A stretch of 64,000 bases of DNA. Source: Tianweitania sediminis. GTDB lineage: Bacteria; Pseudomonadota; Alphaproteobacteria; Rhizobiales; Rhizobiaceae. Each line of letters begins with the position of its first letter. Positions within the stretch are counted from its first letter, which is position 1. The stretch lies in assembly GCF_017813335.1 (NCBI RefSeq), contig NZ_JAGIYY010000005.1, positions 1 through 64,000 on the forward strand. The letters run 5' to 3'. A program made the translations under genes and the position numbers. Below the pieces are notes generated by a model. That model saw nothing but the letters and a program-made list of their open reading frames with translations, made no database searches and was not told the origin of the DNA. Of the stretch, positions 55,998 through 64,000 are shown piece after piece.

Positions 55998-56819
55998 ATG
56001 AGTGTGCAGACGCCCACCAAGAAGTTGAACGCGATGTCGCTGGCGAACTGTCGAGGGGCCACCCCCATCGTCGGTCTGACAGCCTATACGGCCCCGATGG
56101 CCGCGGCGATGGACCAGCACGTGGATTTCATCCTGGTGGGAGACTCGCTCGCCATGACGATCTATGGCGAAAGCTCGACCGTGGGCGTAGATCTCGACAC
56201 GATGATCCGCCACGGCCGCGCCGTCGTGCGCGCCTGCCGGCACGCCTGCGTCGTCGTCGAGATGCCGTTCGGCTCCTACCAGGCATCGCCCGAGCAAGTG
56301 TTCCATTCGGCCGCCCGCATCTTAATGGAAACCGGCTGCGACGCGGTTAAGCTGGGGGGTGGAGCCGAAATGGCCGAAACAGCCGCCTTCCTCGTCCAGC
56401 GCGGCATTCCCGTCATGGGCCATATCGGCCTGACGCCACAATCCATCAACACGCTCGGGGGGTTCAAGACCCAGGGCAAGGACGGGGCCGCCGTCGCCAA
56501 ACTGGTCGCCGACCGCAAGGCCATCGATCAGGCTGGCTGCTTCTCGATCGTCATCGAAAGCGTCATGGAAGCGGCGGCGCGGCAGGTTATCGACGCAACC
56601 GGCGCCACCACCATCGGAATAGGCGCGTCGCGGGCCTGGGACGGTCAGATCCTCATCATCGACGATATCATCGGCTTGTTCGTCGCGTTCAAGCCCAAGC
56701 TCGTCAAGCGCTGCGCCTCTGTCCTGTCCCACATCGAGGCGGCGATAGAAACCGTCGCGCGTGGGGTCCGTGAGCGCAAGTATCCGTCCGGGGAATATCT
56801 GTTCGGGGCAGGAAGGTAA
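55998..56819 (+). CDS. panB: 3-methyl-2-oxobutanoate hydroxymethyltransferase (PanB-like)
   Basis: This 273-residue TIM-barrel protein matches ketopantoate hydroxymethyltransferase. It has VGLTAYTAPMA, the metal-site DFILVGDSLAMTIYG (Asp), VVVEMPFGSYQ, AVKLGGG and the catalytic Glu in IVIES. The enzyme adds a methylene group from tetrahydrofolate to 2-oxoisovalerate and is reversible. Its company (lactonase, lyase, CoA-transferase, TRAP genes) is catabolic and panC is absent, so this copy may run a retro-aldol reaction or act on another 2-oxo acid. That reading is inference. Confidence 0.82.
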   Translation: MSVQTPTKKLNAMSLANCRGATPIVGLTAYTAPMAAAMDQHVDFILVGDSLAMTIYGESSTVGVDLDTMIRHGRAVVRACRHACVVVEMPFGSYQASPEQVFHSAARILMETGCDAVKLGGGAEMAETAAFLVQRGIPVMGHIGLTPQSINTLGGFKTQGKDGAAVAKLVADRKAIDQAGCFSIVIESVMEAAARQVIDATGATTIGIGASRAWDGQILIIDDIIGLFVAFKPKLVKRCASVLSHIEAAIETVARGVRERKYPSGEYLFGAGR

Positions 56820-56822
56820 GCG

Positions 56823-57749
56823 GTGCGCGTCGCGCTGACGGAAGTCGCATCTCGCGACGGGTTGCAGAACGAAGCACACCCGGTATCGACCGAGCAGAAG
56901 ATCGAGCTGATCGACCGCGTGGCGCGGGCGGGCATTCGCCGTTTTGAGGTGACCTCCTTCGTCTCTCCCCGGGCAGTGCCGGCTCTATCCGACGCAGAAG
57001 ACGTGGTCCGCGGTGTGCGCGACCGCGACCGGCTGGTGCTCGAGGCGCTGGTGCCCAACCTGCGAGGGGCCGAACGAGCTGCGCCTCTCGGGCTCGACGC
57101 CTGGGTCTGCTTCGTTTCGGCAAGCGAAACCCATTCGTTGGCCAATTCGAACGCGCCGACCTACGAGGCGATCGAGCGGCTGCGCCCGGTCATTGGATTG
57201 GCGGATCAGCTCGGCATCGAGGCGATCGGCTCCATCGCCACGGCCTTCGGTTGCCCGTTCGAAGGCGATGTGCCGATCGGCCGGGTCGTGGACGTCGCTC
57301 ACCGGCAGGCAGACCTCGGCTTCAGGACCATCAAGCTCGGGGACACGATCGGTTCCGCGCACCCCTCGCAGGTCACACGCATGCTGGCCGCGCTGAACCA
57401 GGCGCTGCCGCAGGTGGAATTTGTGCTCCACCTGCACGACACGCGCGGAATGTCCCTTGCCAATGTGCTGGCGGGTCTCGCGGCCGGCGGGACTGCCTTC
57501 GAAAGCTCATTGGGGGGGGTCGGCGGCTGTCCATTCGCGCCCGGCGCGACCGGCAACGTCTCGACGGAAGACCTCGTGCATTTTCTGCATCTGGAAGGCC
57601 ACGAGACCGGAGCCGATCTGGCGGCGCTGATCGAGGCGGGCCGTTGGCTTGAGACGGTGCTCGGACGCCCCTTGCCGGCACGATTGCTGCACAGCTCTCC
57701 CGTCGGAACCCTGGTCGACCCGACTACGATGAAACGTGCGGTCGGTTGA
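56823..57749 (+). CDS. Hydroxymethylglutaryl-CoA lyase-like enzyme
   Basis: This 308-residue HMGL-like TIM-barrel enzyme has the SRDGLQNE active-site start, the ETHSLANSN region (HMGL family SExFxxxN), metal ligands in LHLHDTRG and the cysteine loop GGVGGCPFAPGATGN. HMG-CoA lyase splits HMG-CoA to acetyl-CoA and acetoacetate. The GTG start at 56823 lies 3 bp after panB. Paired with the following CoA-transferase, it could cleave a 3-hydroxy-3-methyl-dicarboxyl-CoA made in this pathway. It could also accept HMG-CoA from the mevalonate enzyme at 17.8 kb. Confidence 0.88.
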   Translation: MRVALTEVASRDGLQNEAHPVSTEQKIELIDRVARAGIRRFEVTSFVSPRAVPALSDAEDVVRGVRDRDRLVLEALVPNLRGAERAAPLGLDAWVCFVSASETHSLANSNAPTYEAIERLRPVIGLADQLGIEAIGSIATAFGCPFEGDVPIGRVVDVAHRQADLGFRTIKLGDTIGSAHPSQVTRMLAALNQALPQVEFVLHLHDTRGMSLANVLAGLAAGGTAFESSLGGVGGCPFAPGATGNVSTEDLVHFLHLEGHETGADLAALIEAGRWLETVLGRPLPARLLHSSPVGTLVDPTTMKRAVG

Positions 57750-57773
57750 ACGCAACTTGCAAGGAGTCACCAG

Positions 57774-58952
57774 ATGAGCCTGACCGGTACGCGCGTAGTC
57801 GATTTCACTCGGATCATTTCGGGTCCGTTTTGCACCCAGCTCCTGGCCGATCTCGGCGCGGACGTAATCAAGATCGAGACGGCGGCGGGCGATCCCCTGC
57901 GCGAGCAGGGCAAGAAGGTCGAGGGACTGAGCTGGTACTATGCTGGCTACAACCGCAACAAGCGCTCGATCGCAATCGATCTTCGCCATCCGGATGGACA
58001 TGAAATACTCGCCGACATGATTGCCAGCAGCGACGTCGTGGTCGAGAATTTTCGCCCGGGCGTGATGGCCGCCATGGGGTTCTCCGACGAAAGGCTGCGG
58101 AAGCTCAACCCTCGCCTGGTCGTCTGCCACATCAGCGGTTTCGGTTCCAGCGGCCCGTACTCGCATCGTCCGGCGTTCGATTTTATCGCTCAGGCGCTCA
58201 GCGGGTTCATGAGCGTCAATGGCAATGCCGACGACCTGCCGCTGCGCAGCGGCCTGCCGGTTTCCGACCTGGTGGCAGGGCTTTACGGCGCGCTCGGCGT
58301 CACGGCTGCGCTGGCTGGGCTGCGCGAAGATCGTGCTTTTCGCAGCCTCGACATCAGCCTGACCGATGGTCTGGTCAGCCTGCTCAGCTACATGGCAGCG
58401 GACACGCTCGCCACTGGCGAACCTCCGCAGCGAAGCGGGAACGACCATCCTCTGGTGGCGCCCTATGGTCTCTTCCGCACTGCGGACAAGCCGATCGCCA
58501 TCGCACCGAGCAATGACGCCATCTATGCGCGCCTGCTCAACGCAATCGGGCGCGACGATCTCGCAACAGATCCGCGCTTCGATACCAACGAAAAGCGCAT
58601 GGCTGATCGTGAAGCGATCCGCCTTGAGATCGAGCCGGTCCTGATGACGGCGAGCGCCGAGGAATGGATCGAGCGCCTGAATGAGGGCGGGGTGCCGGCC
58701 GGCCCGGTACTGACCATTCCCGAGATGTTCGACGATCCGCAGATCCGCCACCGCGAGATGGTGCTGCCCGTTCCGCATGGCCCGCATGGCACGGTCCGGA
58801 TGCTCGGCTTTCCAATCAAATCCACGCCCGGAAGCTGCGAGATGCGGCGCCCGGCGCCGGCTCTCGGCCAACATGGCGACGAGGTGCTGGGGGAACTCGG
58901 CTATGATCGCGATCGCATCGACACACTACGCGCCAAAGGCGCTTTGCGCTGA
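57774..58952 (+). CDS. CaiB/BaiF-family (class III) CoA-transferase
   Basis: This 392-residue protein shows the class III CoA-transferase pattern. It starts with GTRVVDFTRIISGPFCTQLLADLGADVIKIE, then YNRNKRSIAIDL and VVENFRPGVM. The conserved aspartate is Asp165 in PVSDLVAG, and LTDGLVSLLSY follows. It probably moves CoA from an acyl-CoA donor onto a dicarboxylic acid, feeding the lyase encoded just upstream. AAGGAG precedes ATG 57774. It ends the forward operon, convergent with the second TRAP transporter. Confidence 0.9.
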   Translation: MSLTGTRVVDFTRIISGPFCTQLLADLGADVIKIETAAGDPLREQGKKVEGLSWYYAGYNRNKRSIAIDLRHPDGHEILADMIASSDVVVENFRPGVMAAMGFSDERLRKLNPRLVVCHISGFGSSGPYSHRPAFDFIAQALSGFMSVNGNADDLPLRSGLPVSDLVAGLYGALGVTAALAGLREDRAFRSLDISLTDGLVSLLSYMAADTLATGEPPQRSGNDHPLVAPYGLFRTADKPIAIAPSNDAIYARLLNAIGRDDLATDPRFDTNEKRMADREAIRLEIEPVLMTASAEEWIERLNEGGVPAGPVLTIPEMFDDPQIRHREMVLPVPHGPHGTVRMLGFPIKSTPGSCEMRRPAPALGQHGDEVLGELGYDRDRIDTLRAKGALR

Positions 58953-59049
58953 CGTCGCACGGTCGGCACGTCTGTTCTCACGCGCGGACGTTCCCCACGG
59001 CACGCATCCAGCTGGCGGGACGCCGTTCAGCTGTGGCGCGGGCGCTGAT

Positions 59050-60327
59050 CTAGGGGGTGCTCGATAGCCACAGGGTCAAGCCGGGAAACAGCGTCACCAG
59101 TGTCAGAACGACCAGTGACCACAATACGAACGGCCAGATATGGCGGATGATGGCGGCGACCGGCACCTTTCCGGCGCCGCTGGCGACGAACAGGAGCAGT
59201 CCCACCGGCGGCGTCAGCATTCCGATCATGAGATTGAGGATCACGATCATCCCGAAATGGATCGGATCTAATCCTAGGCTGGCGCCGATCGGTATGAGGG
59301 TCGGAATGAAGACGATCATCGCCGGAAGCGGCTCCAGAAAGAAGCCGACCACGAGCAGCAATATGTTGATCGTCAGCAGGACGATGAGGGGGTTGGAACT
59401 GATGCTGGAAATGGCAGCCGCGATTTCCAAATTGACGCGGCTTTCGGCAATAAGCCATGCGAGGGGGCCTGCGGCCGCCAGCAGGAACAGGATCGCTGCC
59501 GAACTGCGCGCGGCACTGGCCAGCGCCTTGCCGAAGCCGGACGGGCTGAGTTCGCGCAGGAAAAACATCGCCACGACGAGGGCCCAGACCGAGGCCAGCG
59601 CAGCCGCCTCCGTGTCGGTCACCAGCCCGAAACGCATGCCGCCGAGCACGACGATGGGGAGGGTCAGCACGGGCAGGGTCCGCAAGGTGGCGCGAATACG
59701 CTCTCGGTTTGACAAAGGCTTGCGGAAATACTCGACCTTCTGCCCCGTGGGGTAGAAGCGGCAGATCACCGAATATCCCATGAAGAGCAGGAAGCCCGGA
59801 ACTACGCCCGCCATGAACAGCTTCATGACCGATACGTTGGCCATGACGGCGTAGATGATCATCGGTACCGAGGGCGGCAGGATGGGACCGAGCATCGCAC
59901 CGGCGGCGATGAGCGCACCGGCATAGCCTTCATTGTATCCCTCCTTGCGCATCGCCGGAATCAGGATGCGCCCGGTGGCGGCGGCGTCGGCCGCGCCGGA
60001 GCCCGATACGCCCGCCATCAGCAGGTTGGTCAGCAGCGCCACCTGACCCAGTGCGCCCCGCACATGGCCGAGCAGGGCCAGCGCCCAATCGACCAGACGC
60101 TGGGTCAATCCTCCGAAATTCATGATCTCGCCGGCGAGGATGAAGAGCGGAATCGCGAGCAGCACAAAATGATCCGCGCTGGCGACGATATGTTGTGGAA
60201 GTATCGTTTCGTTGACGAGGCGATCACCCGTGATGATCGCGGCATAGGCGGCGATGATCATCGTGAAGCCGACGTCGAAACCGACAATGAGCAACAGCAG
60301 GAACAGGATGATGATGGACACGCTCAT
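59050..60327 (-). CDS. TRAP transporter large permease (DctM family)
   Basis: This 425-residue polytopic membrane protein has the DctM core segments (LLAIPLFILAGEIMNFGG, GVSGSGAADAAATG and AMLGPILPPSVPMIIYAV). It is the channel subunit of a second TRAP system, distinct from the one at 10 kb. Its start overlaps the small-permease stop by 4 bp. Confidence 0.9.
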   Translation of the reverse strand: MSVSIIILFLLLLIVGFDVGFTMIIAAYAAIITGDRLVNETILPQHIVASADHFVLLAIPLFILAGEIMNFGGLTQRLVDWALALLGHVRGALGQVALLTNLLMAGVSGSGAADAAATGRILIPAMRKEGYNEGYAGALIAAGAMLGPILPPSVPMIIYAVMANVSVMKLFMAGVVPGFLLFMGYSVICRFYPTGQKVEYFRKPLSNRERIRATLRTLPVLTLPIVVLGGMRFGLVTDTEAAALASVWALVVAMFFLRELSPSGFGKALASAARSSAAILFLLAAAGPLAWLIAESRVNLEIAAAISSISSNPLIVLLTINILLLVVGFFLEPLPAMIVFIPTLIPIGASLGLDPIHFGMIVILNLMIGMLTPPVGLLLFVASGAGKVPVAAIIRHIWPFVLWSLVVLTLVTLFPGLTLWLSSTP

Positions 60328-60854
60328 GACGCATTATGCCGCGCGATTGCAGCGTGTAGAGCCGCCAATGATCTGGCAACGAGGATGAGGATGATGAGCG
60401 CCATGCCCAGATTGAAAGACAGATAGATCGACCAGTATGTGAAGGGCGTGCCGAGGATTTCCATAAACGATCCGACCCGCATGACCGGAAGTCCGTAGAA
60501 GAGGAGCAGGCCCGCCATCGCCGCCATCACAAAATTAAAGATCAGGTCGCGAACCCCCAGCATACGTTCGCTGAGATAATGGGCGATCAGGTCGGCAGTG
60601 ATGGATTCGTAGTGCAGGATGGCGACCGGGAAGCCGAGAAAGACGAGCCAGACCAATGCGATTTTCGAATATTGCTCATAGGCGGAGAAGCCGCTTCCCA
60701 CCAGGTAACGGTCCGCCGCCTGCGCAAACATCAGCAGCAGAATGAATGCAAGCAGAAGTGAGATTGAGACCGTCAGCACCGTCCTCAAGACATTCGTGGC
60801 CGTGCGGAAAATCCGCACGGCCACCGGTTCCCCGGCGATCGGGTCTTCGCTCAT
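60324..60854 (-). CDS. TRAP transporter small permease (DctQ family)
   Basis: This 176-residue protein has four predicted membrane segments (about 20-40, 62-80, 98-118 and 138-158) and the DctQ layout. It is coupled by 4-bp overlaps to the binding-protein gene upstream and the large permease downstream. Confidence 0.87.
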   Translation of the reverse strand: MSEDPIAGEPVAVRIFRTATNVLRTVLTVSISLLLAFILLLMFAQAADRYLVGSGFSAYEQYSKIALVWLVFLGFPVAILHYESITADLIAHYLSERMLGVRDLIFNFVMAAMAGLLLFYGLPVMRVGSFMEILGTPFTYWSIYLSFNLGMALIILILVARSLAALHAAIARHNAS

Positions 60855-61849
60855 TCGATCGCCTGGATCTGGTCGGTAAAGCCTTCGGGCCAGACCGAGC
60901 CTTCGAACTTTGCGGCAACGTCCTTCAGCGCCTCACGGAAAGCCTCGCGATCGGGAACGGTATAGATGACACCTTCCGCCTCAAAGACCTTGAGTGCTTC
61001 CTCCTGCAGTTTCACCTCCTCGGCGGTCGTGACTTTGCCGCCTTCCTCGGTCGCCTTGGAGATCGCCGTGCGCTCATCGTCCGAAAGCGACTGCCAGAGC
61101 TGCTCGGAGATAAACCAGCCGGTTGTTTCATATGCATGGCCGGTAGCCGACCAGTGCTTGGCGACCTCGTGAAACTTGAGCGGCAGCGCAAGGTCGAAAC
61201 CATTGTCTTGGCCCTCGACCAACCCCTTCGAGAGCCCGGTATAGATTTCAGTCATCCCCATCGGTACGATCTGCACGCCCAGGGTCTTGAACGTCTCCTC
61301 GAAGATCGGCATGGCCGGGATGCGCAGCTTCATCCCGTTCAGATCCTCGGGCTTCTCCACGGGCCCCTTGACCGACTGGACGGCACGCGGGGAACGCTGG
61401 CCCCACGCCGCAACGATGCGCACACCGGTGGCTTCGGCGATATCATCATAGATCTCGTGGAAGGCTGGGCTGTTCAGCGCCCGCTCGGCATGGCCGGCAT
61501 CGCGAAACAGATAGGGCGCGTAGATGACCGTCAGGGGGGCGGCTTCCTTGAGATAGGTGGCCGAACCCAGGCCGAAATAGCCCATCTCGACATTTCCCAG
61601 TTGCATGCCGGTCAGCAATTGCGGGATGTCCCCGAGTTGACCGTCCGTGTAGACCGAGGCCCTGAGTTCGCCGTCGGTTTCTGCCGCGAGCACCTCGGCG
61701 AAGCGCTGAAGCGCCTTGTCCCACGGACTTCCGGCTGCAGAGATGGTTCCGATGCGAATCTCCTTCGCGACCGCTTCGTCGGCTGCGAACGCAGCAAGTA
61801 TCGATAGCGACGCGGCTGCGAGCACCACTTTCAGGGCAGTCATTTTCAT
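60851..61849 (-). CDS. TRAP transporter substrate-binding protein (DctP family)
   Basis: This 332-residue periplasmic protein has a signal peptide (MKMTALKVVLAAASLSILAA, cleavage near AVA-KE). DctP segments are GTISAAGSPWDKALQRFAE and GMKLRIPAMPIFEETFKTLG; the arginine in LRIP is the usual carboxylate contact. AGGAGG lies 5 bp before ATG 61849, and the open frame further upstream is not used. It faces the lyase/CoA-transferase operon and probably takes up its carboxylic-acid substrate. Confidence 0.88.
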   Translation of the reverse strand: MKMTALKVVLAAASLSILAAFAADEAVAKEIRIGTISAAGSPWDKALQRFAEVLAAETDGELRASVYTDGQLGDIPQLLTGMQLGNVEMGYFGLGSATYLKEAAPLTVIYAPYLFRDAGHAERALNSPAFHEIYDDIAEATGVRIVAAWGQRSPRAVQSVKGPVEKPEDLNGMKLRIPAMPIFEETFKTLGVQIVPMGMTEIYTGLSKGLVEGQDNGFDLALPLKFHEVAKHWSATGHAYETTGWFISEQLWQSLSDDERTAISKATEEGGKVTTAEEVKLQEEALKVFEAEGVIYTVPDREAFREALKDVAAKFEGSVWPEGFTDQIQAIE

Positions 61850-62230
61850 TTGATCCTCCTCCTTTGGCGAGATGTCTCGCCGCCGCCTCCAAGCACCAGG
61901 ACCATACAGGGTTTCGATCGCCAGGGAATTGATGAATGCGATGCAGAGTGTTGCCTGGGGCGCAACGCGGATCGGAATCTGTCCAGCTCCCCCGGCGGAG
62001 ATAGTTAGCGTGCCGCTGTGGTTCAGCGTTCCCCCGTAACGGCTAACGGCCATGGTCGGGCAGGCCACCCAAGTCGAAGCTTGCTCGCGCGCCACAGTCC
62101 GCTGCCGCATACTCGTGGATGCGCCCGCCCAGTGTCGCTGGTCCCGGCCACGTTCTCTAGCGCGACAATCGCGGGGCGGGGTTCCGCCGTTAGCTGGTGC
62201 TGGTATCGTCCTTCTCGCGGTTCGGGGACC
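61850..62230. other. Intergenic region upstream of the second TRAP operon
   Basis: I see no gene or clear promoter here. Weak inverted repeats (for example GTTAGC near 62000 and GCTAAC near 62040) are too short to interpret. Confidence 0.4.
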
Positions 62231-62548
62231 TTATCCATCCGCCAGTCTCCGGATGAGTGAGTCCCGGGAACCCACAGCGCGGCGCAGCGCTTCCACTTCT
62301 GCCTCGAGTTCATGGACGCGCTTGACTGCGTCACGGGCGACGTTCAGCGCATTCGCGGCGGAGACACGCGCGTGCTGCAGGCGCCCCGCCCAGAGCTGCT
62401 GCGCACGGTCCTCGCGTGCCTGACGCATCGCGGCCATGCCGTCGCGGTGCGCGTTCACGGCGACGGCCGTGGCAAAGGCACCGATCGACGCGATCTGGAT
62501 AGCTGCTCCGTGTGCGGGGCAAGGTACGCTGCGGTGGTTGTGTACCAT
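62231..62548 (-). CDS. Small coiled-coil hypothetical protein, phage-like
   Basis: This 105-residue protein starts at ATG 62548 behind GGAGGAGGT. A short Cys/His-bearing N-terminus (VHNHRSVPCPAHG) is followed by a small hydrophobic Ala-rich stretch and a long charged helix (RQAREDRAQQLWAGRLQ and VHELEAEVEALRRAVGSRD) that should form a coiled coil. I do not recognise a family. Size, composition and the neighbouring tRNA-like gene suggest phage or mobile-element origin. Confidence 0.5.
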   Translation of the reverse strand: MVHNHRSVPCPAHGAAIQIASIGAFATAVAVNAHRDGMAAMRQAREDRAQQLWAGRLQHARVSAANALNVARDAVKRVHELEAEVEALRRAVGSRDSLIRRLADG

Positions 62549-62720
62549 GAACTGACCTCCTCCGTTGGGACACCCTATGTGGCAGGATCCGGGAACGGCG
62601 TCGACGCCGGTCTGCGCGATTGGCGATCGCATGCCTGGTGGAGACCTAATGTCCGTCACTTTGCAGGGGACGGAGCACGCCGTGTAAGAGCGCGTAAGGC
62701 AGGCCCGACCTGCCCATCTA

Positions 62721-62792
62721 TGGGGCGTAACCAAGCGGTAAAACGCGGCTTTGCTGTCGCCATCCCCTGTTCGAATCCAGGCGCCCCAGCCA
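62721..62792 (+). tRNA. tRNA-Gln-like gene, shortened and probably degenerate
   Basis: A perfect 7-bp acceptor stem (TGGGGCG with CGCCCCA), discriminator G and encoded CCA enclose a D-loop-like AAGCGGTAA and a TTCGAAT T-loop, as in tRNA-Gln. It is 72 nt with CCA, about 3 shorter than normal. The anticodon stem GCGGC/GTCGC closes a 6-base loop TTTGCT instead of 7. The T-stem has lost a G, and the D-stem bases ACC have no good partner. If one T is restored to the loop the anticodon would be TTG (Gln). It may be a phage-type tRNA or a tRNA fragment left by integration. Confidence 0.6.
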
Positions 62793-62883
62793 ACCGCACA
62801 ACGGTATATAAGAACAATAGGTTAGCTGCCTCGGGACGAGGTTGGTAGTACATGCTGGTAGCGCACCTGGCTCTCCAACAAGC

Positions 62884-64000
62884 CTAGGTCGTTTGGCTTG
62901 TCCCTATTGGCGCGCGATCAGCTTGGCCGTAGCTCCATGAAAACTCCGACTCATCTACGTCTGCAATCAAGCCCCGCCGCTCCAATGCTCTCCGCAGGCG
63001 AACTTTTCCGACCCAGTTCAGAACTGATCCAAAGCCAAACGAGGGCCAGCTTATGAATTGCTGTAGGGCGCCGTATAGGCCAAGCCCAGTTCCCGCAGCA
63101 TAAAGTACCGGCTGGTCGGCCTGCCAATTTACCCACCCGAAGACCGCGTTGAGCAAGAGAAGCAGGGCGATGACGGAAGCGATAAGCGTCGTGAAGTAGC
63201 GCACGCTAGTCATCCGTCTATTTGCTTCCGCAACAACCGCATTGATCGAGCTTTGCAATCGGCTGAGTTTCGCTTGCTGCTGAGCCTCGTTCGCATCAAG
63301 CCGCGACTGAAGGTTTCGTACCTCTCCAGCGAGCTGAGCTTGAATAGCAGCGGCCTGCTTGCGTTCTTCCGCATGCTTCCTCCTCTGAGCGGCAACTGCT
63401 TTCTCGTGTTCCTCCTTCAACTCGGAAACCGTAGCGCGCTTCATCTCTGCCAAGAGCGTGGGAATTGTAGCCTCCGTCAGGCGCTCTTCATCGCCCAGCG
63501 TGAAATCCATCAACTTCGTGACGGACCGCGCATCTTGAAGAAGAAGATCATATTGCGCTTCCTGCTCTGGAGTAATCGTCCGCAGCAGCTCACGAGCCCT
63601 CTGCACAACCTCCTTTCGGACATTGAGGACGCGTTCACAGTGGGCCAGCAAATGAGCTGTTGGAATATCGCTTTGGGCACCAAATCCGGTGCGAAGCCAG
63701 GCCGCCACAGCGAAGGATGCATGCTGGATTACCGGTGGGCAGTGCCTCTCCTGAACAATCCCGCACTCCAATGAAAACTGCCTTGCCAGTCTCACGAAAG
63801 CACCGTTGTTGGTGATAAAAACAAACCTGTTGTCGAAGATGTCTACTGCGCGGTGCCCTTCACGAAGCCTGCAGACCAACGTCATAACGGTGGCGTCGTG
63901 CCGTATCGCATCGGGGAAGCCTTGCCTCCAGTTGATAGCGGCTTGGAAGTCCTGGAACAGTGCCTCAGTGAAATGAACGTGTTGAGAAGGTGTGCCAGCA
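62884..64000 (-). CDS. Coiled-coil membrane protein of unknown function, N-terminus beyond window
   Basis: The frame is open to the window edge (the first codons seen read QHVHFTEALFQDF), so ATG 63885 is probably internal. The visible N-terminal part has a segment RAVDIFDNRFVFITNNGAFVR that recalls the end of PIN-like nuclease folds. A long Gln/Glu/Ala-rich coiled coil follows (SELKEEHEKAVAAQRRK, then NLQSRLDANEAQQQA). Two hydrophobic segments come next (FTTLIASVIALLLLLNAVFG and a shorter one near LYAAGTGLGLYG). I do not recognise the family. A membrane-anchored coiled-coil protein with a possible nuclease-like head would fit a defence or abortive-infection protein, but this is speculative. 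Confidence 0.55.
   Translation of the reverse strand, partial: AGTPSQHVHFTEALFQDFQAAINWRQGFPDAIRHDATVMTLVCRLREGHRAVDIFDNRFVFITNNGAFVRLARQFSLECGIVQERHCPPVIQHASFAVAAWLRTGFGAQSDIPTAHLLAHCERVLNVRKEVVQRARELLRTITPEQEAQYDLLLQDARSVTKLMDFTLGDEERLTEATIPTLLAEMKRATVSELKEEHEKAVAAQRRKHAEERKQAAAIQAQLAGEVRNLQSRLDANEAQQQAKLSRLQSSINAVVAEANRRMTSVRYFTTLIASVIALLLLLNAVFGWVNWQADQPVLYAAGTGLGLYGALQQFISWPSFGFGSVLNWVGKVRLRRALERRGLIADVDESEFSWSYGQADRAPIGTSQTT

Noticed and set aside
62596-62609. 14-bp GC-rich palindrome upstream of the small coiled-coil gene
   Set aside because: Short GC-only palindromes are frequent in such DNA and there is no partner or repeat to support function.
1-64000. CRISPR arrays
   Set aside because: No regularly spaced direct repeats of 24-40 bp were seen; the only direct repeat found is the 45-bp pair.

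Overview
The window looks like accessory DNA of a GC-rich alphaproteobacterium, probably Hyphomicrobiales (Mesorhizobium/Aminobacter-like). This is inferred from the many TRAP and dipeptide ABC transporters, the ATGA-coupled operons and the protein styles; no ribosomal or other marker gene is present to fix it. No replication or conjugation genes are visible, so chromosome, chromid and megaplasmid cannot be told apart.

Layout. (1) 1-1.3 kb: the 3' end of an IS3-family transposase with its terminal repeat, then poorly coding DNA. (2) 1.35-17.7 kb: a TetR gene followed by a forward operon resembling the atu (acyclic terpenoid) pathway: biotin-dependent acyl-CoA carboxylase (both subunits), crotonase, AtuA-like protein, two acyl-CoA ligases, a full TRAP transporter, a second crotonase, a glutathione transferase-like protein and a GMC oxidoreductase. 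A convergent class II HMG-CoA reductase follows. The set reads as uptake, CoA activation and carboxylation of a branched, isoprenoid-like acid. (3) 19.1-20.4 kb: decayed DNA. (4) 20.4-40.3 kb: a defence-type island. It has a DUF3102-like DNA-binding protein next to a palindrome, an AddA/AddB-like helicase-nuclease pair, and, divergently, a BrxR-like WYL regulator heading an operon of SNF2 helicase-DUF3883, an ASCH fusion protein, a small protein, a DUF1156 adenine methylase and a DUF499 ATPase. This resembles the predicted helicase-methylase-ATPase (Hma) antiviral class, with extra possible nucleic-acid-reader proteins and a regulator. (5) 40.5-50.5 kb: a LacI-controlled leftward operon with M20 hydrolase, dipeptide-type ABC transporter, FAD oxidoreductase and DUF1028 protein. 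(6) 50.5-53.6 kb: a pseudogene chain of amidase, DUF2332, a decayed second copy of the 3' end of the 20.4-kb gene with the same palindrome, and a prophage tape-measure remnant. (7) 53.9-61.8 kb: LysR, SMP-30 lactonase, PanB-like aldolase, HMG-CoA-lyase-like enzyme and class III CoA-transferase, facing a second TRAP operon. (8) 62.2-64 kb: a small coiled-coil protein, a shortened tRNA-Gln-like gene and a membrane protein running off the edge.

The two strongest leads are the BrxR-headed modification/helicase island with its embedded ASCH protein and mosaic methylase, and the direct repeat with a 20-bp palindrome (about 21.7 and 52.3 kb) that brackets about 30.5 kb including that island.
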